Assembly: GCA_013138865.1 (NCBI GenBank) | Contig: WTBY01000015.1 | Location: 24,180-88,179, forward strand | DNA length: 64,000 nt | Reading direction: 5' to 3' | Source: Helicobacteraceae bacterium | Lineage (GTDB): Bacteria > Campylobacterota > Campylobacteria > Campylobacterales > Sulfurimonadaceae | Shown: piece after piece, positions 6,880 to 14,066 of the stretch | How the letters are laid out: each line of letters begins with the position of its first letter | Numbering within the stretch: the stretch's first letter is position 1 | Notes under the pieces: model-generated | Told to the model about the DNA's origin: nothing | The model's input: the letters and a program-made list of their open reading frames with translations, nothing else | Databases searched by the model: none | Position numbers and translations under genes: made by a program

Positions 6880-6892
6880 ACCCACGGAGGGT
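6880..6892 (+). promoter_or_regulatory. CsrA-type start-site hairpin, box 2
   Basis: ACCC-ACGGA-GGGT with the same stem and loop as box 1. GGAGG at 6886-6890 is 8 bases before the ATG at 6899 of the PPDK-like gene. Confidence 0.75.
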
Positions 6893-6898
6893 AGTACT

Positions 6899-9037
6899 AT
6901 GGCACATATCTTCGGATATACCACAATGGCACAAACCAATACAGATACAGCTACAGTAGAGTTACTGGGAGGTAAGGGCTTAGGTTTAATCAATATGTCT
7001 ATTCAGGGATTACCCGTCCCGACAGGATTTGTTATCACAACAGATGTATGCAATACCTACCGTAAGAAGGAAAGCCTAGAAGCTAAAAATAACTACATTA
7101 GTCAACTAGTACAGACGCAAGTAATGCCATTGTATGAACAAATGTCTAATGAGTTAGGATATGCCCCTCTAGTATCAGTAAGGTCTGGGGCGCGAGTATC
7201 AATGCCGGGAATGATGGACACCATACTTAATGTAGGATTGTCCGACACTACTATGCCCTACTGGAGAAAACACTTAGGAGTGATACCCGCCCTAGATAGC
7301 CAGAGACGGTTTATTCAAATGTATGGTGAGATTGTATTAGGGATTAGCCCTAGCATATTTGCTAATAAGTTAGACTTTGCTAAAGACAGTCAGGGGGTTA
7401 AGACAGACCAAGAACTATCAGCTAAATCACTACAATCTGTAATAGAGGCATACTTAGGTGTGTACCATCAACTTGGGGAGCAACTACCCCAGACTATATC
7501 AGAACAATTTGAAGGGGCTGTTAAGGCTGTATTTGATAGTTGGGACAATCCAAGAGCCAAGCATTATAGAAAGATGAATGGGTACTCCGATGAGTGGGGA
7601 ACAGCAGTAACTATTCAAATGATGGTGTTTGGTAATATGAATGATCAATCCTGCTCAGGAGTATTATTTACCAGAGACCCTTCAAATGGGAACAATGCAA
7701 TCCTAGGAGAGTTCTTAGTGAATGCACAAGGTGAAGATGTAGTGGCAGGAATCAGAACACCAGAACCACTAGAAGCAATGAACCAGTGGAATCCAGAGGT
7801 TCATGCGGAGTTACTAACCACTGCCATTAATATGGAAACCACAGCCCTAGATATGCAGGACATGGAGTTCACAATACAAAGTGGAAAGCTATATATCCTC
7901 CAAACCAGAAATGGTAAAAGAACCCCGAAAGCAGCTTTCAAGATAGCATACGACATGTATCAAGATAAGTTTATTACCAAGACTGAACTGAAGAAAAGAG
8001 TTACAGGTAATATGTATGAAGGGTTAGCAGGAACCAAGTTAGCACCCTCAGCAGAAAGTATTACCCCAGATGCTATTGGCTTACCAGCAGGGGGAGGGGT
8101 AGTTAAAGGAGCCATAGCCTTCTCAAATGATAAGGCAGTTGAATTATCTAAGAAGGGCAATGTAATCTTAGTAGCAAAAGAAACTACTCCAGATGATATT
8201 GTTGGGATGGAGGCGGCTGTAGGCATACTTACCAGTACAGGTGGAGTTACCAGCCATGCCGCAGTGGTTGCCAGAGGAATGGATACCGTATGTGTAGTGG
8301 GGTGCCAATCAATTAATGTTAAACCAGAAGACGGACTATACTTCACAAAAGATGATAGTCCGATACCTACCCTAGTAGCGGAGGGAGATATTATTACTAT
8401 CGATGGAAGTACTGGGGCAATATGGCACAAGAACTTAGACCTAATAGAGGGTGAGACCTCAATGGAAGCAGAAGCAATTATAGACCTACTACTAAATAAT
8501 AAAGATGTTGCCTATATAACCACCACCCCAGAGGAAGGTAAGAAGTACACATGGCTGGAACCAACCCTCAATGACGAGGAAATGATGCAGCACTTAAGTG
8601 CCATGGTGGAACACAACACAGTTATAGTCGATTTGGATGATGTAATGAATCAACTAGATGAATATGATAGACAATACTACCACCTGCTAGATCCGACCTT
8701 AATGGCTATGTCCGTCTTAAAAGCTAGATTGACCCGCAAGATTGAGTTACTTGCCGAGTTCCCCCATAAGGATAAGGTGATCCTAAAAGTACCTAAATGG
8801 GGCAGTGGTATTGTAGGATCCGACTCAGGATACGAGGTTATAAGTGAAGCCGGAACCGTACAAGATATGATGAAGGGCGGGGCAGTAACTATAACAGAGC
8901 ACTTCATTAAACAAGTGTTGGGAAGTAAAGCTGTGTACACACAACTAGTTAAGGTGATGAAAGACCAAGGCATAGAGATATTGAAAATGCCAAAACCTAA
9001 AGTGAAGGAGGTAGCCGTATATGAACTGCTCGGGTAG
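6899..9037 (+). CDS. Pyruvate phosphate dikinase-like protein lacking the PEP-binding barrel
   Basis: A 712-residue protein. Residues 1-510 follow bacterial PPDK closely: GGKGLGLINM and LPVPTGFVIT, SVRSGARVSMPGMMDT, GVLFTRDPSNG, NAQGEDVVAGIRTPEP, LYILQTRNGKRT and the phosphohistidine motif GGVTSHAAVVARGM with catalytic His453 and the regulatory-type Thr451. Known PPDK has about 870 residues and ends in a TIM barrel that binds PEP/pyruvate. Here the last 200 residues lack all barrel signatures and look unrelated. The protein should still autophosphorylate from ATP, but the acceptor is unclear. It has its own promoter and a CsrA-type box, and a palindrome copy lies at 8590. Two phosphatase genes follow within 5 kb. 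Confidence 0.9.
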   Translation: MAHIFGYTTMAQTNTDTATVELLGGKGLGLINMSIQGLPVPTGFVITTDVCNTYRKKESLEAKNNYISQLVQTQVMPLYEQMSNELGYAPLVSVRSGARVSMPGMMDTILNVGLSDTTMPYWRKHLGVIPALDSQRRFIQMYGEIVLGISPSIFANKLDFAKDSQGVKTDQELSAKSLQSVIEAYLGVYHQLGEQLPQTISEQFEGAVKAVFDSWDNPRAKHYRKMNGYSDEWGTAVTIQMMVFGNMNDQSCSGVLFTRDPSNGNNAILGEFLVNAQGEDVVAGIRTPEPLEAMNQWNPEVHAELLTTAINMETTALDMQDMEFTIQSGKLYILQTRNGKRTPKAAFKIAYDMYQDKFITKTELKKRVTGNMYEGLAGTKLAPSAESITPDAIGLPAGGGVVKGAIAFSNDKAVELSKKGNVILVAKETTPDDIVGMEAAVGILTSTGGVTSHAAVVARGMDTVCVVGCQSINVKPEDGLYFTKDDSPIPTLVAEGDIITIDGSTGAIWHKNLDLIEGETSMEAEAIIDLLLNNKDVAYITTTPEEGKKYTWLEPTLNDEEMMQHLSAMVEHNTVIVDLDDVMNQLDEYDRQYYHLLDPTLMAMSVLKARLTRKIELLAEFPHKDKVILKVPKWGSGIVGSDSGYEVISEAGTVQDMMKGGAVTITEHFIKQVLGSKAVYTQLVKVMKDQGIEILKMPKPKVKEVAVYELLG
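8590..8601. repeat. Recurrent palindrome, copy 2
   Basis: GCACTTAAGTGC, the 12-bp core, inside the non-PPDK C-terminal part of the dikinase-like gene. It is read as Gln-His-Leu-Ser-Ala. Confidence 0.85.
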
Positions 9038-9069
9038 ACTACGGGGGTGTATATTTAAGGATACGCTCC

Positions 9070-9474
9070 ATGAAGACCAGATACCCATGCCCCAAATGTG
9101 GGGGGATAGCAGTGCTTGTCATAGAAGATAGAGAAGTAATACATCAGTGCCTATGTGGTATTAGGAAAGTGGTGGAGGAGGTGAAGGATGGTATGGTTAT
9201 ATATCGAAGTGATAAGCCCAGTACCAGCACTCTACCCATGGCAGGAACTAAGTTATCTAAATGTTTGGGCATGCTCTACGCTAACGAACCAGCCACTACA
9301 CAAACCATAGCAGAGAAAACGAAGCAGACCTCCAGCAACACAGCTTCACAGCTAACAGTACTACAGGCTAAAGGTTTCGCATTAAGAACCCATGTAAACA
9401 AGGGTGTAGCCGGAGGGAGTACATGGGAAGTAACACCACTAGCTAGAAGAATAATAAACGGAGAAAGAATATGA
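9070..9474 (+). CDS. Zinc-ribbon plus winged-helix DNA-binding protein
   Basis: A 134-residue protein with two parts. Residues 5-32 form a four-Cys ribbon (CPKCGG, then CLCG). Residues 60-130 look like a winged helix: a helix at GTKLSKCLGMLY, a turn with TTQTIAEKT, a recognition helix SSNTASQLTVLQAKGF and a wing ending in a WEVTPLARR strand. This layout fits a small transcription factor. It lies between the dikinase-like gene and the CsrA-like gene, overlapping the latter by four bases. It is a candidate reader of the recurrent palindrome, but nothing shows this directly. Confidence 0.7.
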   Translation: MKTRYPCPKCGGIAVLVIEDREVIHQCLCGIRKVVEEVKDGMVIYRSDKPSTSTLPMAGTKLSKCLGMLYANEPATTQTIAEKTKQTSSNTASQLTVLQAKGFALRTHVNKGVAGGSTWEVTPLARRIINGERI

Positions 9475-9776
9475 CCCGAGTAACAACACTGGTATTAGGT
9501 ATAGAAGAAGGCAAGAGTTTTTATGCCCAAGATACAAAGATAGTAATATCAAAGATTAAAAGCCCGACCGTGTATGAAGTGGAAGTGCAAGGACCGATCA
9601 CTAAGCAATTTGTAGTAACAGATAGAAGCTTAGTAACAGTAAGTACTAACCCACTAGTTCAATTAGGAGTTGGTAAGAATCAAACCAAGTCCACAGCCAG
9701 AGTCCTAATCTCAGCACCAGAAAATGTTAAGCTACTGAGAGAAGAATTATACGAGGAAGGAAGTAATGGTGGTTAA
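9471..9776 (+). CDS. Divergent CsrA-like protein
   Basis: A 101-residue protein whose ends resemble CsrA. The start, TLVLGIEEGKSFYAQ followed by TKIVISKI, parallels the first strands of CsrA. The C-terminus ARVLISAPENVKLLREELYE parallels [21 protein letters not shown] roughly 40-residue insert separates the halves, and the His of VHREE is replaced by Leu. I infer a diverged, enlarged CsrA paralogue that may still bind RNA or may partner with the csrA product at 2518. It overlaps the upstream gene by ATGA. Confidence 0.6.
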   Translation: MTRVTTLVLGIEEGKSFYAQDTKIVISKIKSPTVYEVEVQGPITKQFVVTDRSLVTVSTNPLVQLGVGKNQTKSTARVLISAPENVKLLREELYEEGSNGG

Positions 9777-10239
9777 ACACCCGAAGAAACAGGAACTGTA
9801 CATCACCGATAATGCCTTCGATGATTACATGGGTTTGTATCCTGCCGGTACTATGTTAGGATTAAAAGACCTGTTAAAAACCATGGCACCAATTACACAC
9901 CCTATGGGAGATAAACGTAATGGTGACGTGGTATTCAGAGTAATAGGAACCCATCTAAGAAGCGTCTCCCATATAGATGATAAGGTTTCAGCATACGAGT
10001 TAAAACTCCTATGTGGTACATGTGGTGGTAGAGGGATGTTAGTCTTTTATGACGAGTGCCCACTATGTAGTACAACTGGTTGCCCCTCTTGTGAGAAGGG
10101 TCTAGTTAAAGTAAGAAGAAAGTGTCCAGATAAATTATGTGGATCTAAACAAACAAACAAAGGTAATAGACATGCCAAGCATCAAATTCAAAACAAGCAA
10201 AATGGTAGGCATCATTCACGGAGGACCGTACAGAAATAA
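9766..10239 (+). CDS. DnaJ-type zinc-finger-like protein
   Basis: A 157-residue protein. Residues 1-80 are an unrecognised alpha/beta segment. From about residue 83 it has a Cys-rich module: CGTCGGRG, CPLC, CPSCEKG and CPDKLC, close to the four CxxCxGxG-type repeats of DnaJ zinc fingers. No J-domain is present. The tail is basic and overlaps the next gene by 68 bases in another frame, which may account for its odd composition. Confidence 0.6.
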   Translation: MVVKHPKKQELYITDNAFDDYMGLYPAGTMLGLKDLLKTMAPITHPMGDKRNGDVVFRVIGTHLRSVSHIDDKVSAYELKLLCGTCGGRGMLVFYDECPLCSTTGCPSCEKGLVKVRRKCPDKLCGSKQTNKGNRHAKHQIQNKQNGRHHSRRTVQK

Positions 10240-10618
10240 ACCTAAGAAGATGTTCGGGGTAAAAATGGCGAAAGAGATTGATCGTCCATGTGATGTAGAT
10301 ATTCCAACTGAAGATTTCTCAGTACCAGATAAAAAAGTAATGGCATGGGGACTATTCCACGCCTACCGAGGAATCAAGAAGCATGGGGTTATTTACGCAG
10401 GCTGTATGGGCGGTATAGGTCGCACAGGATTATTCATGGCGTTAATGTTAAGACTAGCCTATGAAGCCAGAACATCAGATACCTCAGATAGAACCGATGA
10501 GCATATCGGCTACCTAAGAGAGCATTACCACCCACACTCAGTAGAGACCCCCGAGCAAAGAGAGTACGTCCGAAACTTCAACTTGTTTTGGTTAAAGCTA
10601 GCAGTACGATTCTTATAG
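10172..10618 (+). CDS. Tyrosine/dual-specificity phosphatase-like protein 1
   Basis: A 148-residue protein. The ATG at 10172 has AAAGGTAATAGAC upstream and was chosen over an upstream in-frame alternative inside the previous gene. It has the cysteine phosphatase P-loop: VIYAGCMGGIGRTG with Cys78 and Arg84 (C-x5-R), then helices. A candidate general acid Asp lies upstream in the SVPDKK segment. Known family members remove phosphate from Tyr/Ser/Thr, nucleotides or RNA 5' ends. A second such protein is encoded 1.2 kb downstream. The stop overlaps a palindrome copy. Confidence 0.8.
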   Translation: MPSIKFKTSKMVGIIHGGPYRNKPKKMFGVKMAKEIDRPCDVDIPTEDFSVPDKKVMAWGLFHAYRGIKKHGVIYAGCMGGIGRTGLFMALMLRLAYEARTSDTSDRTDEHIGYLREHYHPHSVETPEQREYVRNFNLFWLKLAVRFL

Positions 10619-10629
10619 CACTTAAGTGC
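10618..10629. repeat. Recurrent palindrome, copy 3
   Basis: GCACTTAAGTGC, starting on the last base of the phosphatase stop codon and ending 13 bases before the -35 box of promoter P5. An intergenic copy in an operator-like position. Confidence 0.9.
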
Positions 10630-10642
10630 AGTGATATATTAT

Positions 10643-10670
10643 TTGACAAACGCTATAAAACTGTTAGAAT
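10643..10670 (+). promoter_or_regulatory. Sigma70-type promoter P5
   Basis: TTGACA at 10643-10648, a 16-bp spacer ending CTGT and TAGAAT at 10665-10670, close to consensus. It drives the unknown gene at 10703 through a CsrA-type box. Confidence 0.85.
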
Positions 10671-10686
10671 AGTTGTTAGATGTTAA

Positions 10687-10699
10687 ACCCACGGAGGGT
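10687..10699 (+). promoter_or_regulatory. CsrA-type start-site hairpin, box 3
   Basis: ACCC-ACGGA-GGGT, identical to boxes 1 and 2, about 17 bases downstream of the -10 box of P5. It lies directly before the two ATGs at 10700 and 10703. Confidence 0.75.
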
Positions 10700-10702
10700 A
10701 TG

Positions 10703-11740
10703 ATGAATCACCAGATAAAGTATTTAGATCAAGTAAAGAAGAAACCTTTTTTCAGCAAGATAAATATATCCGACATACCTTTAGGTAATGTGGTTGATAC
10801 CATGGTTAAAGCAGAAAGTGGATTAGGTACGAAGTCTCCTGATGCAGAAGCCTTAGCATTTTACTTAATGAATCACGCCTATATGTTAAGCAGTGCAGAC
10901 TTAACCAATTATGAGCCAACAGGTAAGCATGTACAGATAATCGATACCTACTTAACAGAAGGAACCCGAATATTCCAAAGATTGTTTTACTATATGTTAT
11001 TAATCTGTACTAGAGAGAGCCGACATGTACATAGTAGTAACAATCTAATGGGCGATGTGCTAACCAAATATGGGAGCGACATACACTCCTTCTTAGATAT
11101 GATTAGAGGTGGTGGATCTAGTAGTGCTGCCAATAAGCTAAGAATTAGTCCTCCCAAAGTGACCCTAGGAGAATACACCGACTACCTAGAATGGATGTTT
11201 TATAACGGAAGCTTCTCAGGAGGGTATGGCGGTAGTGCTTGGGGTGATGTGGCTAAATGTTTAAACAATTATGTACAAGGTAATATTTCAGCAGAAGTAA
11301 TGGTAGATACTGGCTTCACCTTAGCCCATAACAATGGACCGATATTTAATAAAGGTATGTTGTATACAGGGTACTCTAATGAGTTTGGGGTGTTGCTTGA
11401 CGTACAACGTGCAGGGCAGATGCCAAGACTAGTACATGAGCAACTTATACTGTCTCATGCCTATATAGCTAGCCTAGTACCACTACCAGTAGAAGTCTCA
11501 AAGATCTACACTGAAGCTGTGATGATCCATAAAGATAGTTTTAAGGGAATAATGGATTGGGAGGAAGTGCATAACCTGGGAGCCTTAAATAATCTAAACT
11601 CCTACAAAGCCAAATTCAAAAAATTTCACCCAACTATGGTAGTGACTACTGAGGCATATAAGGATTCCACGCAGTACTATTATGTAACACCAACTACTAA
11701 AGTAAAAACCTTAACAAGAAAACAATTACTACTAGGATAA
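10703..11740 (+). CDS. Hypothetical protein, about 345 residues
   Basis: A soluble-looking protein starting at ATG 10703 (or the adjacent ATG 10700) behind box 3. It is mostly helical, with a Gly-rich central segment (GGYGGSAWGDVAKCLNNY) and an ordered block around TGFTLAHNNGPIFNKGM. That block looks like a conserved phage protein of unknown role, but I cannot name the family. It is followed after 17 bases by the second phosphatase and is probably co-transcribed with it. Confidence 0.75.
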   Translation: MNHQIKYLDQVKKKPFFSKINISDIPLGNVVDTMVKAESGLGTKSPDAEALAFYLMNHAYMLSSADLTNYEPTGKHVQIIDTYLTEGTRIFQRLFYYMLLICTRESRHVHSSNNLMGDVLTKYGSDIHSFLDMIRGGGSSSAANKLRISPPKVTLGEYTDYLEWMFYNGSFSGGYGGSAWGDVAKCLNNYVQGNISAEVMVDTGFTLAHNNGPIFNKGMLYTGYSNEFGVLLDVQRAGQMPRLVHEQLILSHAYIASLVPLPVEVSKIYTEAVMIHKDSFKGIMDWEEVHNLGALNNLNSYKAKFKKFHPTMVVTTEAYKDSTQYYYVTPTTKVKTLTRKQLLLG

Positions 11741-11757
11741 ATCCAAGGAGAAGTCTC

Positions 11758-12531
11758 ATGAATAACAGTAAATTCGGTATAGTGATGGTCGGGGATATAG
11801 ATGCACACCCTAGAGTAGAACCCTTCAAGCAAAGTGTTAGCCCAAAGAAGAAGGCACCAAAGAAGTCACAGACCACTAAACAGCGGATAAGCAACCACAA
11901 GACCACTCAGGGGGGTGGATTTAAGCGGTGTTGGGAGACACACCCACCCCTACCTATTAAGGTAAAAGATAAAACCTATTACATAGAAGGTGGTAGCTGC
12001 CACCACCAGCCTAAAGATGTAGATATATTCATTGGTTTAGATTGGGGAATGACAGACTCAGAAATGAGTTACCCATGGAGTGATGGAGTAGCCTTCAAAT
12101 TCACCATTAAAGATATGAGTGTTCCCGACAATATCACTGAGTTTAAATACCTATTAAACTATTTGGAGAATAGTCTGAAAGAGGGTAAGCGGATATATAT
12201 TGGTTGTATAGGGGGGCACGGCAGAACAGGATTAGTATTCTCAGCATTAGTCCAACAGATGACAGGTAATGTATCCAGTACCAGCTACGTGAGAAGTAAC
12301 TATTGCAAGAAAGCAGTGGAATCTAACGAACAAGAATCATGGCTGCACCACCACTTTGGAATAACGAAAGACGGGGGATCTAAAAATAAAGGACGAAACT
12401 CCACAAAAATGAGTAATGCTGGAGGTTATTGGGGTAACAGTACCAAGCCAACTAAGGCTGTAACAAAAACAGTTAAACCAGTAAGAACACCACTAAGCAT
12501 CCATAGCCCAAAGACCAAGATTCTCAATTAG
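11758..12531 (+). CDS. Tyrosine/dual-specificity phosphatase-like protein 2
   Basis: A 257-residue protein with AAGGAG upstream. The P-loop is IYIGCIGGHGRTGLV with Cys150 and Arg156. The catalytic domain spans about residues 80-205, with an Asp-containing loop KDMSVPDN upstream that parallels phosphatase 1. Residues 1-70 are basic and low-complexity, and the C-terminal 50 residues are Lys/Thr/Ser-rich, so both tails may be disordered or bind nucleic acid. It is a longer paralogue of the protein at 10172. The substrate is unknown. Confidence 0.8.
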   Translation: MNNSKFGIVMVGDIDAHPRVEPFKQSVSPKKKAPKKSQTTKQRISNHKTTQGGGFKRCWETHPPLPIKVKDKTYYIEGGSCHHQPKDVDIFIGLDWGMTDSEMSYPWSDGVAFKFTIKDMSVPDNITEFKYLLNYLENSLKEGKRIYIGCIGGHGRTGLVFSALVQQMTGNVSSTSYVRSNYCKKAVESNEQESWLHHHFGITKDGGSKNKGRNSTKMSNAGGYWGNSTKPTKAVTKTVKPVRTPLSIHSPKTKILN

Positions 12532-12539
12532 ATCTTTAT

Positions 12540-12567
12540 TTGACAAACGCATTAAACCTGTTAGAAT
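12540..12567 (+). promoter_or_regulatory. Sigma70-type promoter P6
   Basis: TTGACA at 12540-12545, a 16-bp spacer and TAGAAT at 12562-12567; nearly identical to P5 and P7. Confidence 0.85.
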
Positions 12568-12583
12568 AGTATGTGTAATCAAA

Positions 12584-12596
12584 GCCCACGGAGGGT
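12584..12596 (+). promoter_or_regulatory. CsrA-type start-site hairpin, box 4
   Basis: GCCC-ACGGA-GGGT. The first base differs from the other boxes but still pairs as G-U, so the stem is kept while the loop is unchanged. It precedes the ATG at 12603. Confidence 0.75.
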
Positions 12597-12602
12597 AAAG
12601 AA

Positions 12603-13424
12603 ATGGCAGTTAAGATAGACCACACTTCAGTAATGAAAAAATTACCACTAAGCAGTACCTCAAACTTGGCACTGGAATCAGGAGACCTACTCGTTGAAGT
12701 TAAACCTACCAGCATTAAGATAAATCATGTGAAAGGTCAGGTTTGGGAAGAGCAAGTTATACCACTTAGTAAAGGTGTCTTGACATTATTATCTAGTAAT
12801 AGTCTAGGTAAACTTAGCCAAGGACATATAGCCCACTTAATAGATACCGCTATAACTAAATTGTTATCCTATAATGGTGGAGCCGCATCACTAAAGACAG
12901 GAAACCTTAAAGTACAAGGCACCCTAACTGGAACAAGTAAGACCTCAACACTAGAAACCTTACAGAAGCAAGCAATTATAGATATACCCCCACCAGTTAA
13001 GACCCACCCAGCACACCAAGCGGCTAAAGAGTCGTTAGCTAACATGAAGGCGGTTACGGGAGAACCACAAGAAATACCCCTAAAAAAGGTACAGCTAAAA
13101 GACGCTAATATTATGTACCAGCCAGTAGAAGGAACCTCTTCAGGAAGTACCTATTATTATATAGCCGCGTCAGATAGCTTAAAGGTAGGTATTAGGCTAG
13201 TAGGAGGAAAGTTAAGCTTCCGAGTGGAAGGAGACTTGCATACTAATGCAGCCAACTTGGAAGCGGCAGGGATGATAATGTCAAACTCTCATGCCTCCGT
13301 ACACTTAGAAGTGGGTACCAAGCAAATGGCTAGAAGAACTGTGGGAGCCATACTCACTGATCTAGGTGTTGTGTACATAACCCCTATACCAGAGATAGAT
13401 CCTCTGTATAACAAAGGAGCATAA
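12603..13424 (+). CDS. Hypothetical protein
   Basis: A 273-residue protein behind P6 and box 4. It has two predicted alpha/beta halves, about residues 1-110 and 170-270, joined by a Thr/Pro/Lys-rich linker. Both halves contain beta strands with VEVKP and FRVEGDL-type segments. No catalytic motif is visible and no family is recognised. Two small genes and the DNA polymerase follow with short or overlapping junctions, so it probably heads the polymerase operon. Confidence 0.7.
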   Translation: MAVKIDHTSVMKKLPLSSTSNLALESGDLLVEVKPTSIKINHVKGQVWEEQVIPLSKGVLTLLSSNSLGKLSQGHIAHLIDTAITKLLSYNGGAASLKTGNLKVQGTLTGTSKTSTLETLQKQAIIDIPPPVKTHPAHQAAKESLANMKAVTGEPQEIPLKKVQLKDANIMYQPVEGTSSGSTYYYIAASDSLKVGIRLVGGKLSFRVEGDLHTNAANLEAAGMIMSNSHASVHLEVGTKQMARRTVGAILTDLGVVYITPIPEIDPLYNKGA

Positions 13425-13425
13425 C

Positions 13426-13650
13426 GTGATAGATACTAAAGTGGTAGAGGGATTGCATGCTGGTGATGTGATAGAAGCCGGAACATTATTTGGAGCACTA
13501 ACATCAGAACCTATATGCTGGGAAGTAGTCAAGAAAGTAACCCCTACAAGGCTGCACTTAAGTGCATCATGGGAGGGAGTATTTATGGGTATGTACGATA
13601 TGCACTTAGAGGGTGGTAAAGAAGAAACCCTAATACTGAGGAGGCTATAA
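13426..13650 (+). CDS. Hypothetical protein
   Basis: A 74-residue protein starting at GTG 13426, with AAAGGAG at good spacing. It is beta-rich, with IEAGTLFGALT and ICWEVVKKVTPTRL, and may be a small barrel. It contains palindrome copy 4, read as LHLSAS. The stop overlaps the next start. Confidence 0.6.
   Translation: MIDTKVVEGLHAGDVIEAGTLFGALTSEPICWEVVKKVTPTRLHLSASWEGVFMGMYDMHLEGGKEETLILRRL
13553..13566. repeat. Recurrent palindrome, copy 4
   Basis: The full 14-bp palindrome TGCACTTAAGTGCA inside the gene at 13426, in the same reading phase (His-Leu-Ser-Ala) as copies 2, 8 and 9. Confidence 0.9.
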
Positions 13651-14066
13651 TGGAGAACCCACACATAAGAGCCTATTGTGAAAGATTGGCAGACACACTA
13701 CAAGCGGAAGTAGAGTATGGTGTTAATGCTAAAGGGTACTGGGAAATTAATGGCAGTATGATCTTTAGAGTTCAAGGGCTACCCGTAGTAGCTAGTATTG
13801 GTATTGTGGGAGGCAAATTCTTTCCAGTAGCAAAAGTACTTAAAGCCTTAGCTCATGTAGGAGGTAACTTATACCTCCAAGTAACCGTAGAAGAGAGTGA
13901 CACATACATTGACGTAGTGGATGCTAAAAAATTAGGATACACCCCTCCAGAAGAATTAGCAGATTACGACAACTGCACCCTACAAAAAGCAACACAGAAG
14001 TTCAAATCAGGTATAGTTAAGAAATACAAACAATCCAAGAACTCAGGGGAATGGTCTCAATGCTAA
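13650..14066 (+). CDS. Hypothetical protein upstream of DNA polymerase
   Basis: A 138-residue protein with alternating predicted strands and helices, containing VVASIGIVGGKFFPVAKVL, and a basic C-terminal tail. It overlaps the upstream stop by one base and the polymerase start by a few bases. Position suggests a polymerase-associated factor, but no family is recognised. Confidence 0.6.
   Translation: MENPHIRAYCERLADTLQAEVEYGVNAKGYWEINGSMIFRVQGLPVVASIGIVGGKFFPVAKVLKALAHVGGNLYLQVTVEESDTYIDVVDAKKLGYTPPEELADYDNCTLQKATQKFKSGIVKKYKQSKNSGEWSQC

Noticed and set aside
10139..10171. Upstream in-frame extension of phosphatase 1
   Set aside because: It would lie deep inside the previous gene without a ribosome site; the ATG at 10172 has AAAGG at good spacing.
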